From assembly GCF_030936135.1 (NCBI RefSeq), contig NC_082608.1, positions 8,525,535 through 8,589,534 of the forward strand: a stretch of 64,000 nt of DNA. The letters are read 5' to 3'. The notes beneath the pieces are model-generated. The model did no database searches. It saw nothing but the letters and a program-made list of their open reading frames with translations, and had not been told where the DNA came from. The position numbers and the translations under genes are program-made. Numbering within the stretch: the first letter of the stretch is position 1; every line of letters starts with the position of its first letter. Positions 39,744-51,800 of this stretch are shown piece after piece. This DNA is from Gavia stellata (taxonomy: Eukaryota; Chordata; Aves; Gaviiformes; Gaviidae).

Positions 39744-42700
39744 GCGCCGTGGAGGGAGGCCGAGCGGCCTCGGAGGGGCGAGAGCGGCTCGCCCGGCGGG
39801 GGCCCTCTCCCCGCCCGGCCTCTGCGCCGGGCTGCCGCCCTCCGCCCGCGGAAGGTCCCGGCGCGGCCGCGGGGCCGGCGCGGCGGCCGCAGAGGAGACT
39901 CGGGCAAGGCCCCTCCGCGGCCTAACCGCAGCCCGGGCGTCCGGTTTCCTGCTCGCGGCAGGGCCCCGCGCGGCCGCCCGCGACGGGGGCTGAGGCAGCC
40001 TGGTCTGAGGGAGCGAGGCGCGGCGGGCCTTTCTCCTCCCCGGCCGGGCCTGCGGGTCCCGAGGGGAGGGGAGAAGCGGCGGCGGGCGGCTCCGAACCCC
40101 TCTGCTGGGCTATTGTGTGCCAGGCTGAGGCGGCGGCCTGGCCCGGCTGCGGCGCAGGGCTTGCCGCGCGCGGGCCGGCGCCGCCTCGGCTGCGGGGCTG
40201 CCCCTTTGTGGCCTCGGCCTCGGCCTCGCCGCGCGGTGCGCTTTGTGCTCGCGGTCGCGGAGCGAGGCCCGGCTGCCGGCGCAGCGAAGGTCAGCTGGGC
40301 CGCGGCGGCGGGGGGAGGCGGGGGCGGCCGGCCGCTCCGGGCCCCCAGCGGCGCCCCTCTCTGCGTGCGTCCCGGCGGCCCAACCTCCGCGGGAAACAGG
40401 TTATCGGAGTAGATGCGCTGCTGTGTGCCCCTCTGTGACATTTCCTAGGAAGGCCGCTGTCTCCCTCGTCTCTAACCCGGTGAGAGCAAAGAGTTGGGGA
40501 AGATTCTTGCTCATCCCACGGGTTCCCCTGCGAAATTAAAAGGCTGGAGACCTTCGTTCTTTACCCATCTGCACGGTTGTGAAAGGACAGGAAACAATAG
40601 CGTTTGTAGTGAAAGGCAAAGCATCCTAAATATTTCTTGAGGAGGAGAACCAAGTTTCTTTTCTGGTAGTGAACTGGTGGCACTTTTAGTATAAGCTTGT
40701 GTTTCATTTGTAACTGTAAACATACGATATTTCTGCAATATTCTCTCTTCAGTATCTATTTTAACCAGTCTGGGTGAATACTACCTTTCCCTTGTAGTAA
40801 GTAGTTTATTCATATGCTAGATGAATAGATAAAGTGACTTAATTTGTTTAACGTGGCAGATGAGTGGATGTTAGGAAGCTCATAGGTAATTGGACTAGGT
40901 CATGAAGGACATGGGATATTCCACGCGGGACATAGTTTCAGTTGTCTGTTTATCTCCCTTCTAAACTCTGAGGCTAGCACGGTGCATTCCAGAGAGGGAG
41001 GAAAATGGCAGTGACTCTTCTCAACCCTGACTTATACAAGCTGGTTTTTGAGAAGATTTGAAGTATTGTAATACAGGTAGACTGATCCAGAAGCTTTTAG
41101 TATAAAACTTGGATCTCTGGACTAGTCATCTGTTGCAGAAAATAACTTTGGGGTGTAGACCTAAAGAATAAATCAATTAGTTCTACTTTTTATCATTTTT
41201 TCTACACTGTAATGTTGATGTAAAAATTGAGTGCTAGAAATGATAATTGCATCAACTTCAATGGAAACTATTGCTCTTAAACAGCTTTAGCACTTTTCAC
41301 AGCAGTGAAAAATTGTACAGGAAAGCACAAGGGTAAGAGTCATCCATCGGTGGTATAGTTTTAGGAATCTGTTGTGACCCAAGAATTCTGAAATTGATGA
41401 AATGGTGAGCATTTTGGTCCTGAAAGTGCATGTAATGACCAAGTATCTTGTCCATTAATCTATCATTTCTGTTGGTAAGGTTTTAATGCTGTAGTCTAAT
41501 TAGACTGTACTGGAGGAATCAGCTCAGAAATTCAGTGGCTCCAGCTAAGTAGGTGTGAACTAAGGAAAGTAAATATTTTAAATAACACAAGTACTTTCCA
41601 TGCTTAGGTTTGAGTATAGTTGCTGCTGTCTGCTTAGCGTGAATTGAGAAAGAGGTACTGCTCAGATGTCAAAAGACACCTGCCTCTAATGTGGAAGACA
41701 GGGGAGCATGAGCATGTTCACCTAAGCAGCAACTCTTTTTGGCCTGCAAACTCAAAGAAACCAAATAGGATAGTTTTATGGACTCTGGTCTTCACATGAA
41801 ACATTCTGGAACACTATACGTGCAACTCCTGTGAGAGACATGATGTTCTTAATTTTATTAGAATTGCTTTGCTTTATTTTTCTGCTTGTAATAGCATTTG
41901 TAGTCTTGTAACTGTCAGCTTTAAAAGTTGGACTGAGTTTTGCTGAAGAGATTATCGGTGTGTGTTTTGCTTTAATGGTTTCTCATTTTCAGGAGCTAAG
42001 CTGAACCAGAATAGTTAAGGTAAATAAGTATTATCTGAAATTCTGGACATATATAAGGAACTCAGTTCTGCTGTTGTGATGCACCTACCCAGTCTGCAGA
42101 AAGCCGAAGTGAAAATTGTGTTTGCAGCTGCTGACTGTAGTTACCTGAATCCCTGGTTGGTGCTGTTAAGTGCTACCTGCTGCAGAGAACAGCAACAGCA
42201 AAGTAAGGATGCTGGCAAGCTCCAGTTCACCTCAACCATCACTTAGGGCCCAAAGCTTAGGATCTCGTTTCTGAAGTTTACAGTCTTAAACATAATGAAC
42301 ATCGTAGATGCCAGAGATTGTTTTTACTGGATTTTTTTCTTTTTTGTTGCTTTGGTTTTTGAAGGAAAATCAGCATTAAGGAAAGTGAAAACTAGTTGTG
42401 ATTAAAAAAGAATAGTAAGAGATACTGCTTTTGACTCTAACAGAAATACACGACAGGTAGAGACATACTGTTATCCTAATAAAATGTTTTGTTTCATTAA
42501 TAAGAAAATTTGTTGTAATCAATTTACTCTTTTTCAAAGTGTACATACTGTTCATATCTTAAATGTACAATGTCATGATAGCAATGCAATTTTGGTGTAT
42601 GTCTTCTGTGTACAGTATCACATCATGGACTAGAAATGGAGAGATATGCATAAATACTGTGTTGTTACTGTGAGATGTTACTGCAGGTTTACCTGAGTTT

Positions 42701-45320
42701 TTCCCATTAGCACTTAATTGCGTTTACCAAAAATCTTCCCAAGTCATTCACTTGGTGTTGTTTTATACCATGCTATAGTGTGTTTAGCTGTTGACTATAC
42801 TAGGTAAAGAAAGAAGACAAAACTTAGTATTAATGCTCCATTAATATTCTTAAGTTTTATGCCACACTTCATATATGTATGTATTTTCTAGTTCTAATCC
42901 AGACTATGTACTATGTTTCTGTAATGCCCAGGACAACTATTTTAAATATATGCCTGTTGGAGTTAATCTATAAAATGGTGATTCTTTGTGTTATCATAGG
43001 AATAATGAGAGATTTGGTTACTAATGCCACAGTACTTTAATCAGATAAAGTGCTAGATAATTACAGTTAACCAAATGGTGCATTTCTGAATTTGACTTGT
43101 TTCTCTTTGTAGAAGCTCAGTGTGGAAGCTGAGGTTGGCTGTGTTTTCAGCGGGGAAGTAAAATATTATTTGAATGGTGAAGACTGTATTTGTTCTTTTG
43201 CATCTGGAAATGCATTTAAAAAAATTACTGTGGATATATTCTTTCAGGGAAATTGATGTAAAAAGATCAGCAAATTCATCTACAGACAGTTGTTGATCAT
43301 TTCCTTTTTTGTTTGCCTTATCTAGAAACAGGTTTGTATCTTTTCTTGTAACAATTGATGACCTTGCTGAGACATGAAGAAAAACAGGGAGAGTGTAGTG
43401 ATAAGTTCTGCTGCTTAAAGAATTAGTCATCACTCCTTTAAAGTGCAACAACAGTTCTTTGAACTTTAGTTTGCGTGGCATGAAGTCTTTAAGTTAATAT
43501 TTTAAAGTTCTTTCTTACTGTTCTTGCATATAGTACTAAAAGGAGCAAAAATTCATTTAGTCTTTGATGAAAGACCACAGTGGCTTTTCAGTGTTTGGTT
43601 TTTTGAACGCTGTCAAGGAGGAGCATTTAGAATGCCACACTTCTTAAGAGTTATTTTTAAATATGTGTTCAGATGAGATATGTCAAAGGAAAACTATATA
43701 TGAAGGAAAATTGTATGTTAAATTTTGTTAATGTACAGATTGTCAAAAGGTTGAAAAGGTTTTAACTGGAGTAGGAGTGTTTTAAAATAATTTAGTGTTA
43801 AATTAGAGGAGGGAAAGCTTGAAAATAAATTCCTCCACATAAAAATTGCTAGAGCTGGTGTCTAGCTTAGAAAGGTTAGGTATATTAAAAGGCTTATCTT
43901 TGTTGTTTCTGTTTACTCTGTATTACAGATCTTTTATGAAGGAAGGTGCTACGTCTTCTGTATTTTGCAAGGGGATGACAACTGAAATATGAGGTTTCTA
44001 AGTTCTGATTTGTAAATCTTAGTACACATTGCTTTATGCTGAAATGTGATGTGGGCACTAGTTTTAAGTGGGTTTTGAAAGTTAGTTTTTCCTATGATTT
44101 TTCTAGAATTCAGTTAGCATTATTTCTAAAATATATTGTTACTTGCTGTTAACCAGTGTTAATCAGTGTTAGGAAAGAAGAAATAATAGAAGATGTAGCA
44201 CTGCACAAGCTGTAGCACATCTAGGGTACAGTTCTGCAGTAGCTAAAGACAGTTTCTGTTCAGGCTACAGTAATAACTTGCAGTGTTGCTGTCACCAACA
44301 TGAATGTGAAATGGGCCAGTTTTAGTCCCAAATTTAGTTGAAAACTCATCGCCTGTGAGGAATGGGTAACTATTACCTGGTTCACTTTAGCTTGCTGCAT
44401 GGTAACGTAAGAGGCAGTGCTGCTTCTGCAAGAGATGTCATCCTCTGTCATCGTGGGTGTGCTCGGGATCAGTGAAGTGCAGGCTTACAGCTAAGAAAGA
44501 ATGGTCTCGCCCTCCGTTGCCAACTTGTTTTTGGTGTCGTCTTAGTGTGCTGGTGTAAGCGTTCACGTAGTTGTGTGCAAGGCTGATCTTGCTGAATACA
44601 TTACCGTAAAGAGAAAGAAAACTAATGGGTAAAAGGCAGGCAGCACAACCGTTCCTTTTGGTGGCAGCTTGCTTTTGTTTGTTGTAGAAATGGAATTGCA
44701 CTCTGACATACTGTGTGTGCATGCCTGGAGTTGCGGAGCCTGTATCTGGTGGATTGTTCTTTGTGCTATAGGTGAACCATTTTCTTCAGTTTGTAATGGT
44801 GTCTAAAAGCTCTTAAGAAATATTGTAACTGAGCGGTTCTTGAAAGTGCTATTAAAATATTTAAGAAACTTTAAAACATGTGATGTTGCTACTTTCTCTT
44901 TGAAAGATAATGACTATAACTCAGTGTATCAGCTTAGACCCAAGACCTTAATCCTGTCCTCAGATCTGTGAAAATGGACTCCGTGATTTTTTTAATATTT
45001 TTTTTTGAAACCTCACTAGCTCCTGTCATTTTTTTGACCAGACATAGGACTCAGATTTTGCTACAGTCTTATGATCAGATATTTTAATCTTCGATATGCA
45101 TTTGTGTGTTGACATGTATATAACCCTGCTTTAAGGTGTATGAGAAAAACTTCTCATGTTTAAGTAAAGCTAGTTTTTAAATTCATGTAAACTTGTTCAC
45201 TTTTGCCTATATATGAGCCTTAAGTCTTGTTCCTTTCCTCCTTCTTATGTGCATATGCAGTTGTCTTCTTGAAAGTGCTCTGCTCAACTAATGTTCTGAT
45301 TTCTGAATGACTTTATTTCG

Positions 45321-45358
45321 AAATATATATGCACATATATATGTGTAATATATATATC
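45321..45358. repeat. AT dinucleotide-rich microsatellite
   Basis: An imperfect (AT)n with interposed GCAC and GTGTA. It is largely self-complementary and could extrude as a hairpin. Confidence 0.8.
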
Positions 45359-46971
45359 TAAAATCATTAGAGTCACAAAATTACTTGCACTCAGGAATTT
45401 TTTCCCCCTTTTTGTGCATGAAAGTGTCAACGCAGTTGCAAGTTAATTTCTGTAGGGTTCATCTCTACATGGCTGATATCTGTGTGATTATACAAGTATG
45501 TTACGGATGTAATTTGAAGACTGGTTGCACAGGTGTGACTAAGGAATAATTTGGCTGGCAGATGTTGATGGTGTTCTATAAAATTTTAGTCTGGCTTTGT
45601 GCTAGGTCAAGTATAATCATTAGAAGGGAAATTTTACAAATGGAAAGTATGCATTCCATAATAGAAGTTGAGATGGATATTCTTCTAAAATAGCACTTGT
45701 AAAGCAGTAATTTTAAGAGCACTTTTATGCATATTAAAACCAGCTGCTGCCCTAAACAGCTTCATTTTAAAATCAGGTGTTCCACTTAAGGAAAAGTTGT
45801 TCCTTGTACAATCATAATTCTTCCATAGATGTACAGGTGCTCATCTATTAAAGGAGTTGAGTGTGGGGAAAGAGATTATTTTGTGAAGGCTGTTCCTTAA
45901 TATGCATATGAGGAAGTAGACTTAGGGTTGCCTGTGAAACTTTTAAATTTTTTATTTCCTGATTTTTTGAATGCTTGATCTTCCAACCTGATGTATTTTT
46001 GTAACACTCCTGTAAAAGAAAAAGGCTAAAAAGTACTGAAGTTTACAGCTATACTCTGGGTAGTGAGTCATTGTTAGGATTTGATGTTCGAGATTCGGCA
46101 CTCTAACATGGAATCAAGTTTTAACTTAACTACATAACAGAAGAGAGGACAATATTTTGCAGAGAAGGATGTAGTGATAGGTGTTGAATTTAGAAAGTGC
46201 TCATAAAGAGAGCGTGAAGTAGCAGAAAGATACATGTACTCCTGTCATTTCCAAACCATTTATAATATCTTGTGTTTTATTTTCTGATGCAGGCCTGACT
46301 TCAGAGTGATTATGGTTGAGTTTTAATTTTGCATGCCATGAAGCATTTTCCAAGCAATACCAATGAGTGAAATAGTGAGTGCATTTTACTTAGCATTTGA
46401 GATATACCTGATCAGAATTTAATTGCAATAAAAGAACGTATATTTCTCTTGCCTGAGAGCTCTTTTTCTGCTGAATTTGAATCACTTGCTTCAAAAGCTG
46501 GGTAGTTGGATATTCACAAATAAAGCTGAGGGAGGGTTTTTTTGGTAATACAAGGGTTCCTCTAAAGAAAAGTTCCTTTATTTGCTTTCCATAAAATGTC
46601 AGTATGGAGTTGATGTCTCAGAAGGAGGCCTTCAGATTAGATATAACAAAATTAGAAGGGTGTTGCCAATGTCTCCCTAATTTGTCTCTTTGATGTACAA
46701 AATATTGGAATGAATAGAAGGCAATTATCCATATGTGAGCAGGAGTTAGAAAGTAAACAGTGATTGAAGTTTGACTATTGCTGACTGTAAAAACTGAGAT
46801 GTTAAATAATTTAACATAGTGTCCTTTAGTGTATAATGATATTTAGTTATTACTGACCTGAAGTAAATTTGAACAGGGTCTACAGAGTTAATTTAGTATC
46901 CTTATCAAGTTAATTAATTCCCCTTTGCATTAATGTCTAAGACTTGCAGCTGCTTATGGTATTTTAAAACT

Positions 46972-47081
46972 TGTAAAAGGCAGGGAAGTACTTGCCTGTG
47001 GTGACTCAGAAACTTGTGACAGAGCAGGAACTAAACCCAGGTCTCCCATGCCACAGACTACTGTTCTAGTACCACTAATCC
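46972..47081 (+). repeat. MIR-like SINE fossil
   Basis: A core resembling the MIR/tRNA-derived amniote SINE: ACTTGCCTGTGGTGACTCAG, then GACAGAGCAGGAACTAAACC, CAGGTCTCCCATGCCACAG and GTACCACTAATCC. The order matches the MIR consensus segment 'acttgcc..ggt.act..g..agagc.ggga.t.gaacccaggtct...ccact'. The element is ancient and runs directly into a 26-T tract. It lies in the presumed first SIAH1 intron. Confidence 0.6.
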
Positions 47082-47107
47082 TTTTTTTTTTTTTTTTTTT
47101 TTTTTTT
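47082..47107 (+). repeat. Poly(T) tract, 26 bases
   Basis: An uninterrupted T run directly after the MIR-like fossil. Its length is likely to vary between individuals and assemblies. Confidence 0.95.
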
Positions 47108-47847
47108 GTGGTTTCAGGGAATGCTCAGTCTTTTCATGTAACATGGTGGTCTGTGGAGGCAGCAGTTCAACCCATTTGTTTGCTCTATGCCTCAGGTTGA
47201 TAATAGTTGCTGGAAGAGTGCTTTATTAGTGAGAAAGCCACATTCCAAAACCGATGTTTTCATGAAAAGCAGTAGAGCTATTGCTCTGTGCAGGAGTGTG
47301 ACCATGGTAGACTTCTCAGTAGCCAAGTCTGAGAATTTGAGTAACATTGTAATAATGATTTTTTAAAAAGATTTTTAATGGTGGCAGTTGAATCCTTGTG
47401 CAATAATACTACAGAAACAGTTGATTCGGAACTGATGAGTAGGGAAAACTTAAGTCACGTAAGTAAACTGTATTGGTTTTAATGGAGGCATGTATACTTC
47501 AAATGAATGGATGCTAGAAACACAAGACATGTAGAAGATTGGAGTTTAAAGAAATGAAGTACTGAAAGGTTTGGAACCATCAGAAATGTGAAAATGCCAC
47601 TGTGTTTTTGCACTTCTTTCAGGTCTTATATTTGTTACAATGTAAATAATTTCAGTGCTCTTTATTTTCTAGCCACAGTATATAAACAAAATACAGAAAC
47701 CTGCGTCGCATCTTTGATTTCCATAGCTTTCCTTTTGAATTAGGTATCCACAGTAGGAAAATCTTACTTCCAAAATGTAGAAATGTCCGTTTTAAAAATA
47801 TGGACTTGATCCTTTACATTTAAAATGTTTTGTGCTTTATTCTCTTT

Positions 47848-47873
47848 GGGGGGGGGTGGTGGTGGCGGTGGTG
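47848..47873 (+). repeat. G run followed by imperfect GGT repeat
   Basis: Nine G followed by TGGTGGTGGCGGTGGTG. It is G-rich enough on one strand to consider a G-quadruplex. Confidence 0.85.
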
Positions 47874-48807
47874 ATAAAGATATCTTTATCTGACATTCTT
47901 CTAAATGTTCTTGCTTCTGAAGATTAAATACGTGGATTTAAAAAAAAAAAAACAAACAAAACTTGTAAAAACTCTCTCAAAATGACTAGAGATTCTGTGC
48001 AGGTTAGTACTAGAAGTTCTGAAAAATTAGTGATTTCTGATGAGTTAAAAGTTAGGGTTCCAGTGTCACTACTCTGTGCTCTGTGATGCTGGAGGTACTT
48101 ACGCGTAGATTTCACGTTTGACATGCCTTGGGGCACCAAGATCTGTACTCTGGAATCAGTATCTCAGTTCTCCAAGCCCTCCTCTACATGTTTGCCCTCC
48201 ACAGGTTAGATTGTCATTCTTCACAGGGCTCCACTGTCATCAGGACTGCATATGGGAATACAGAACAAATTAAGGATTGCAATAATGAATTATTATTTAA
48301 GATGGAAATATGTATGAACCTAAGCAATGCACAAGATAGAGAGATCTTTTTAAAAATAGTCAACATACGTAATCGTGTCCTGACTCCTCCTACAGAGCGG
48401 CTTTCTGTGTCATGATCAGTCTCTTTTATAGGCCAGGTCCTCCTTGATCAGGTCTGGTTATTTTGATGGTCTGCTCCCTAGTACTGTTTAGTTATGCAGG
48501 AAAAATATTGAGCATAAAATAGGTCTTGAATTTGAATTGGAATAGTTATCACAGGAAGACTTTATGTGAAGATGCATCAAAGTACAGGTACTTCTTTCAG
48601 TTCAGCCTTATTGAATTAAGGTAGGCACTTCCATGCCACACCCTCTTCCCTCTGTCTGCCACAGACACAGGAATGGTGATGCAATATTGCGTGGCAATTA
48701 CAGTATGCAGTGAAGAATATAGGTTTTGCAAAATCAGACTGAGGAAAGAAACACAGCCCCCGAATTGTCACACTTGGTAGGATTTGCTGTTAACATTTAC
48801 AGAGGTC

Positions 48808-48861
48808 TTTTTTTCCTGTGGTGGTTTTTGTTTTGGTTTTTGTTTGTTTTTTTTTTTTTTT
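48808..48861 (+). repeat. T/G-rich low-complexity tract
   Basis: T runs separated by G or GG, ending in a run of 15 T. It is the reverse-complement type of the A/C tracts seen in the left part of the window. Confidence 0.85.
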
Positions 48862-51800
48862 ACTAATAGAGTGTAATTGTATACAGAGCCTATCTATGAT
48901 ATCTTGTAGAACAGAATTAAGTGCTTCCTGCTTTAGATACTTCTGAATGGTAGTATATGTTACAGCATGAAAAATAACTTGCTTTTTTTCTGGTGCTGTT
49001 ACTAATTCACTTTGTAGCTGATCCTCCTGTATGCCTGCCTTACTTTTTATTGCAACATGTTATGTCTGGAACTTTTAAAGAGGTAAATGTCTACCTGTGT
49101 ATTATGGAAATTACTGGGCTGAATTGTTGTTGGAAGATGATCCTGATGCAGCTCAGTTCAGTGTGCTCTGTGCAGTGAAAGGAAATTAGATATTACTAAA
49201 AAATAAAATAAAAACTTTTCCCTGCTATTTTATTGTTTGCATAGAGTTGTCTGTATTTTCATATGAAGTTTTTCTTTATTTTGTTAGATTCTGTAGTTTC
49301 TGACATCTTTATTTTGAAACTGGTACTTCTGCTTTATCTCAGTTAGCTTTACTGTGCTCAAACTGTGGCAGGCTGCAGAAAGGCATGTTCAGTTTGGTAT
49401 CTGAGAAGGCTGGCGTGGGACAGCTGCTGTTTTGAGTTCATACCATAGTTTATCATGCTATGGGTTCTGTATGTGGGCATACTAGAGGTTCAGGTGTCCT
49501 ATGTCAAGGAAAGCTCTGGCCATTGACTGACTACTGATACTGGCACTGAGGATACAGAGCTAGCGAACAGAGAAAAGAGAAGGCTTTTGTCACAGAGCAC
49601 CACTTCAGGTACAGTGCAGGGGCGTGCAGCATACAGCTTGGAGCAGTACTTCTGTATCACCATCTTCACGCTGCTGTAGTAGGTGAGATTTGGCAGTGTC
49701 AGCGAGATAAGTTATTTGCTTGTTTTTAAAAAGGAAAAATATGGTGAAGTCCAATTTGGAAGTGGTCCATGGTCTTTCTAATGCAAGTGTTTGGTTTTGA
49801 TTTGTATTTAAAGAATGATTCTTTTTCTCTGTATTTTTGTTTGACTACATGTAATCGAAAAGGTTGTTTCACTAGGTAGTTTGCAGCTTAACTTTCTTTT
49901 ATTACAAGAGATTACCAAATATCAATAATTTTTGCTATTGTTGCTTATACCAGTTTATTCAATGTATTGCTGCATTTTCTTTTTCTAGCGGTGGCATTTG
50001 ATAAATTGTTTTTAGTATAGCTTGAATTTTCAGAATTGCCTTTATTAGTTCCCCCAGCTTTTGCTTTCTGTCCTGCTTCCTCTCCTTCCAAACTCAAAAG
50101 ATGGGGGAGATAAATATCCTATTTTGCTTTACGATTTCTTGATGGTCTGAATGCACAAAGAAACCTGTTTTCTTATTTAATGCTATGTATAATCATAAGA
50201 CATGTGAAAGCTGGGATGTTCTCTGATTATGCAGTGCAAGAGTGAGTGGTCCAAACTCAGGTTTTTGCTATTGGTCAGTCATTTCTAGTTTTCATTGTAG
50301 AATGAAATTTGGGGTTTTATCAGTTAGTCGTTTTTTCTCTGGAATTTGTTCCTCAGCTTGTCTTTCTTTGCAAGACCGGAGTATCGCAGCAGCATAGTCT
50401 CTGATATTCCATGCTAACTTGGATCTTGTTTCTCTAGAATATGGAAAATTCTGGTTGGCTAGAGTATGGGTTACTCACTTTTTTAAAATTTACCAAGTTC
50501 TTTGTTGCATTTAAAAATGAACGCTATAGTCATAGTACTTGTTGCTTGCTAATGTGATTTTTATGTGGTTGGTGTATATCTTCTATAGGACACTGTTCCT
50601 TCTTAATTTTAAAGTTGTTGAGAAGAAAATCTTTGACAGAAAAAAACCACCTCCTGGGTTGATGTTTAATACTCTGGCATAGATAGGCAGGAGAAATAGT
50701 TAATGATAGTGATGAAGCACAAGTCAAACAGCGCTCGCCAAGGCTCATGTTTTTGTATTGGATTAGAAACAGGTCACTATAATTTGATGGGCGTAATAAT
50801 ACTGTTTGTGTTTACGTAGTGCTGTTTGTATCTGCATCTGCCACATAGTATGCGTTGAATTTGGAGAAGATCTGAATTGCCCAGCAGCAGTGACTCAATT
50901 GGTGATCACATTGTGTACAAGGGAACATATATGATAGCATCAGAAACATGGAGCATTAAGGTCTGGTGGTTCACTGCAGAGGTAGCCACGAAGAGGATGA
51001 CTGATTCTATGATTATATAAATCCATTGGGATTTCCTTTCCTGATGATTGGAAAGAGGGGTTGGTAAGGAGTGTCTTGAGGTGGAAGAAAAAAACCTACC
51101 TGCAATTTCAGGCAGGCTGGGTCACTACGAGGTAGTGGAAATTGTTAATTTTGTATAAAAAGGAGATGAACTGGACAGATGACATTTTGGAAGAGGAAAT
51201 CATCATGAGACTTGCCTCAATGTTGTAAATTTTTTTTGTCTTGCTTTATAATATTCCGTTACATTGGATTGCTCTGGCTTTTGGTTATTATGCAGGAAAA
51301 GAGAAGCCCTGAGGTGTCTGAAATAACAAATAGGATATAGTTAAGGGCACTAAAGAAAACAGTGTCTGGAAGGGTTGAAAAAAATTAATTCATAATTCAT
51401 GAATCAAAAACAGAGTCTATAGAGACTAAATTGTGTTATGTAGTTGATTAATAATTTATGTCATGAACTGTCTTCTAAAAGTTTTGAAGTAGGCCAGTAG
51501 GTACAGCAGCTGTGTGTAAGCAGGGATGTACATTTCTGTGTCCAATGTTGTCAGATTTGCAGGAGCAGGCATGCATTTGATATTAACCATGCCAGGCCTT
51601 TGTGACTGAACATCTCCCAAGAGCTGTGAGAGATAAATTGATAGACTTCAAAAGGGGAAAAAACATTGGGCCCTAAAATGTCTTTTAAAATTTAAAGAGA
51701 AATAAAAAATACTAATTTTAAAAAAAAATATTCACAAGCTATTCTCTGAGACACTTGTGCGTAATACACCTAATGTTATAGGTGTTTCATTGCTGAAGCG

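Larger units (their letters stand above)
39110..40440 (+). promoter_or_regulatory. SIAH1: CpG island A: probable distal SIAH1 promoter with non-coding first exon
   Basis: About 1.3 kb of very GC-rich, CpG-dense sequence with GC boxes, G-rich runs and no TATA. It lies about 18 kb upstream of the main coding exon. In mammals the short-isoform SIAH1 mRNA starts at a CpG island roughly 20 kb upstream of its coding exon, so position and strand fit. Two strong + strand donors are present: ACAG|GTAAGAG after 39289 and CACAG|GTGAGCG after 39737. I see no ATG between the two donors, as expected for a leader spliced to the exon at 58365. It could instead serve an unannotated lncRNA or a divergent transcript. 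No protein-coding frame here is convincing. Confidence 0.7.

Noticed and set aside
39022..40441. Long open frames (up to 442 codons) on both strands in CpG island A
   Set aside because: They overlap in nearly all frames, are made of Arg, Pro, Ala and Gly, and many lack an ATG start. This is what high GC without stop codons produces.
43053..43481. 142-codon minus-strand open frame
   Set aside because: No family motif, no splice or promoter context, and composition follows the AT-rich background.
50980..51012. GATTCTATGATT resembling a CR1 terminus
   Set aside because: The sequence before it lacks the CR1 landmarks, so a 12-base match in AT-rich DNA is not enough.
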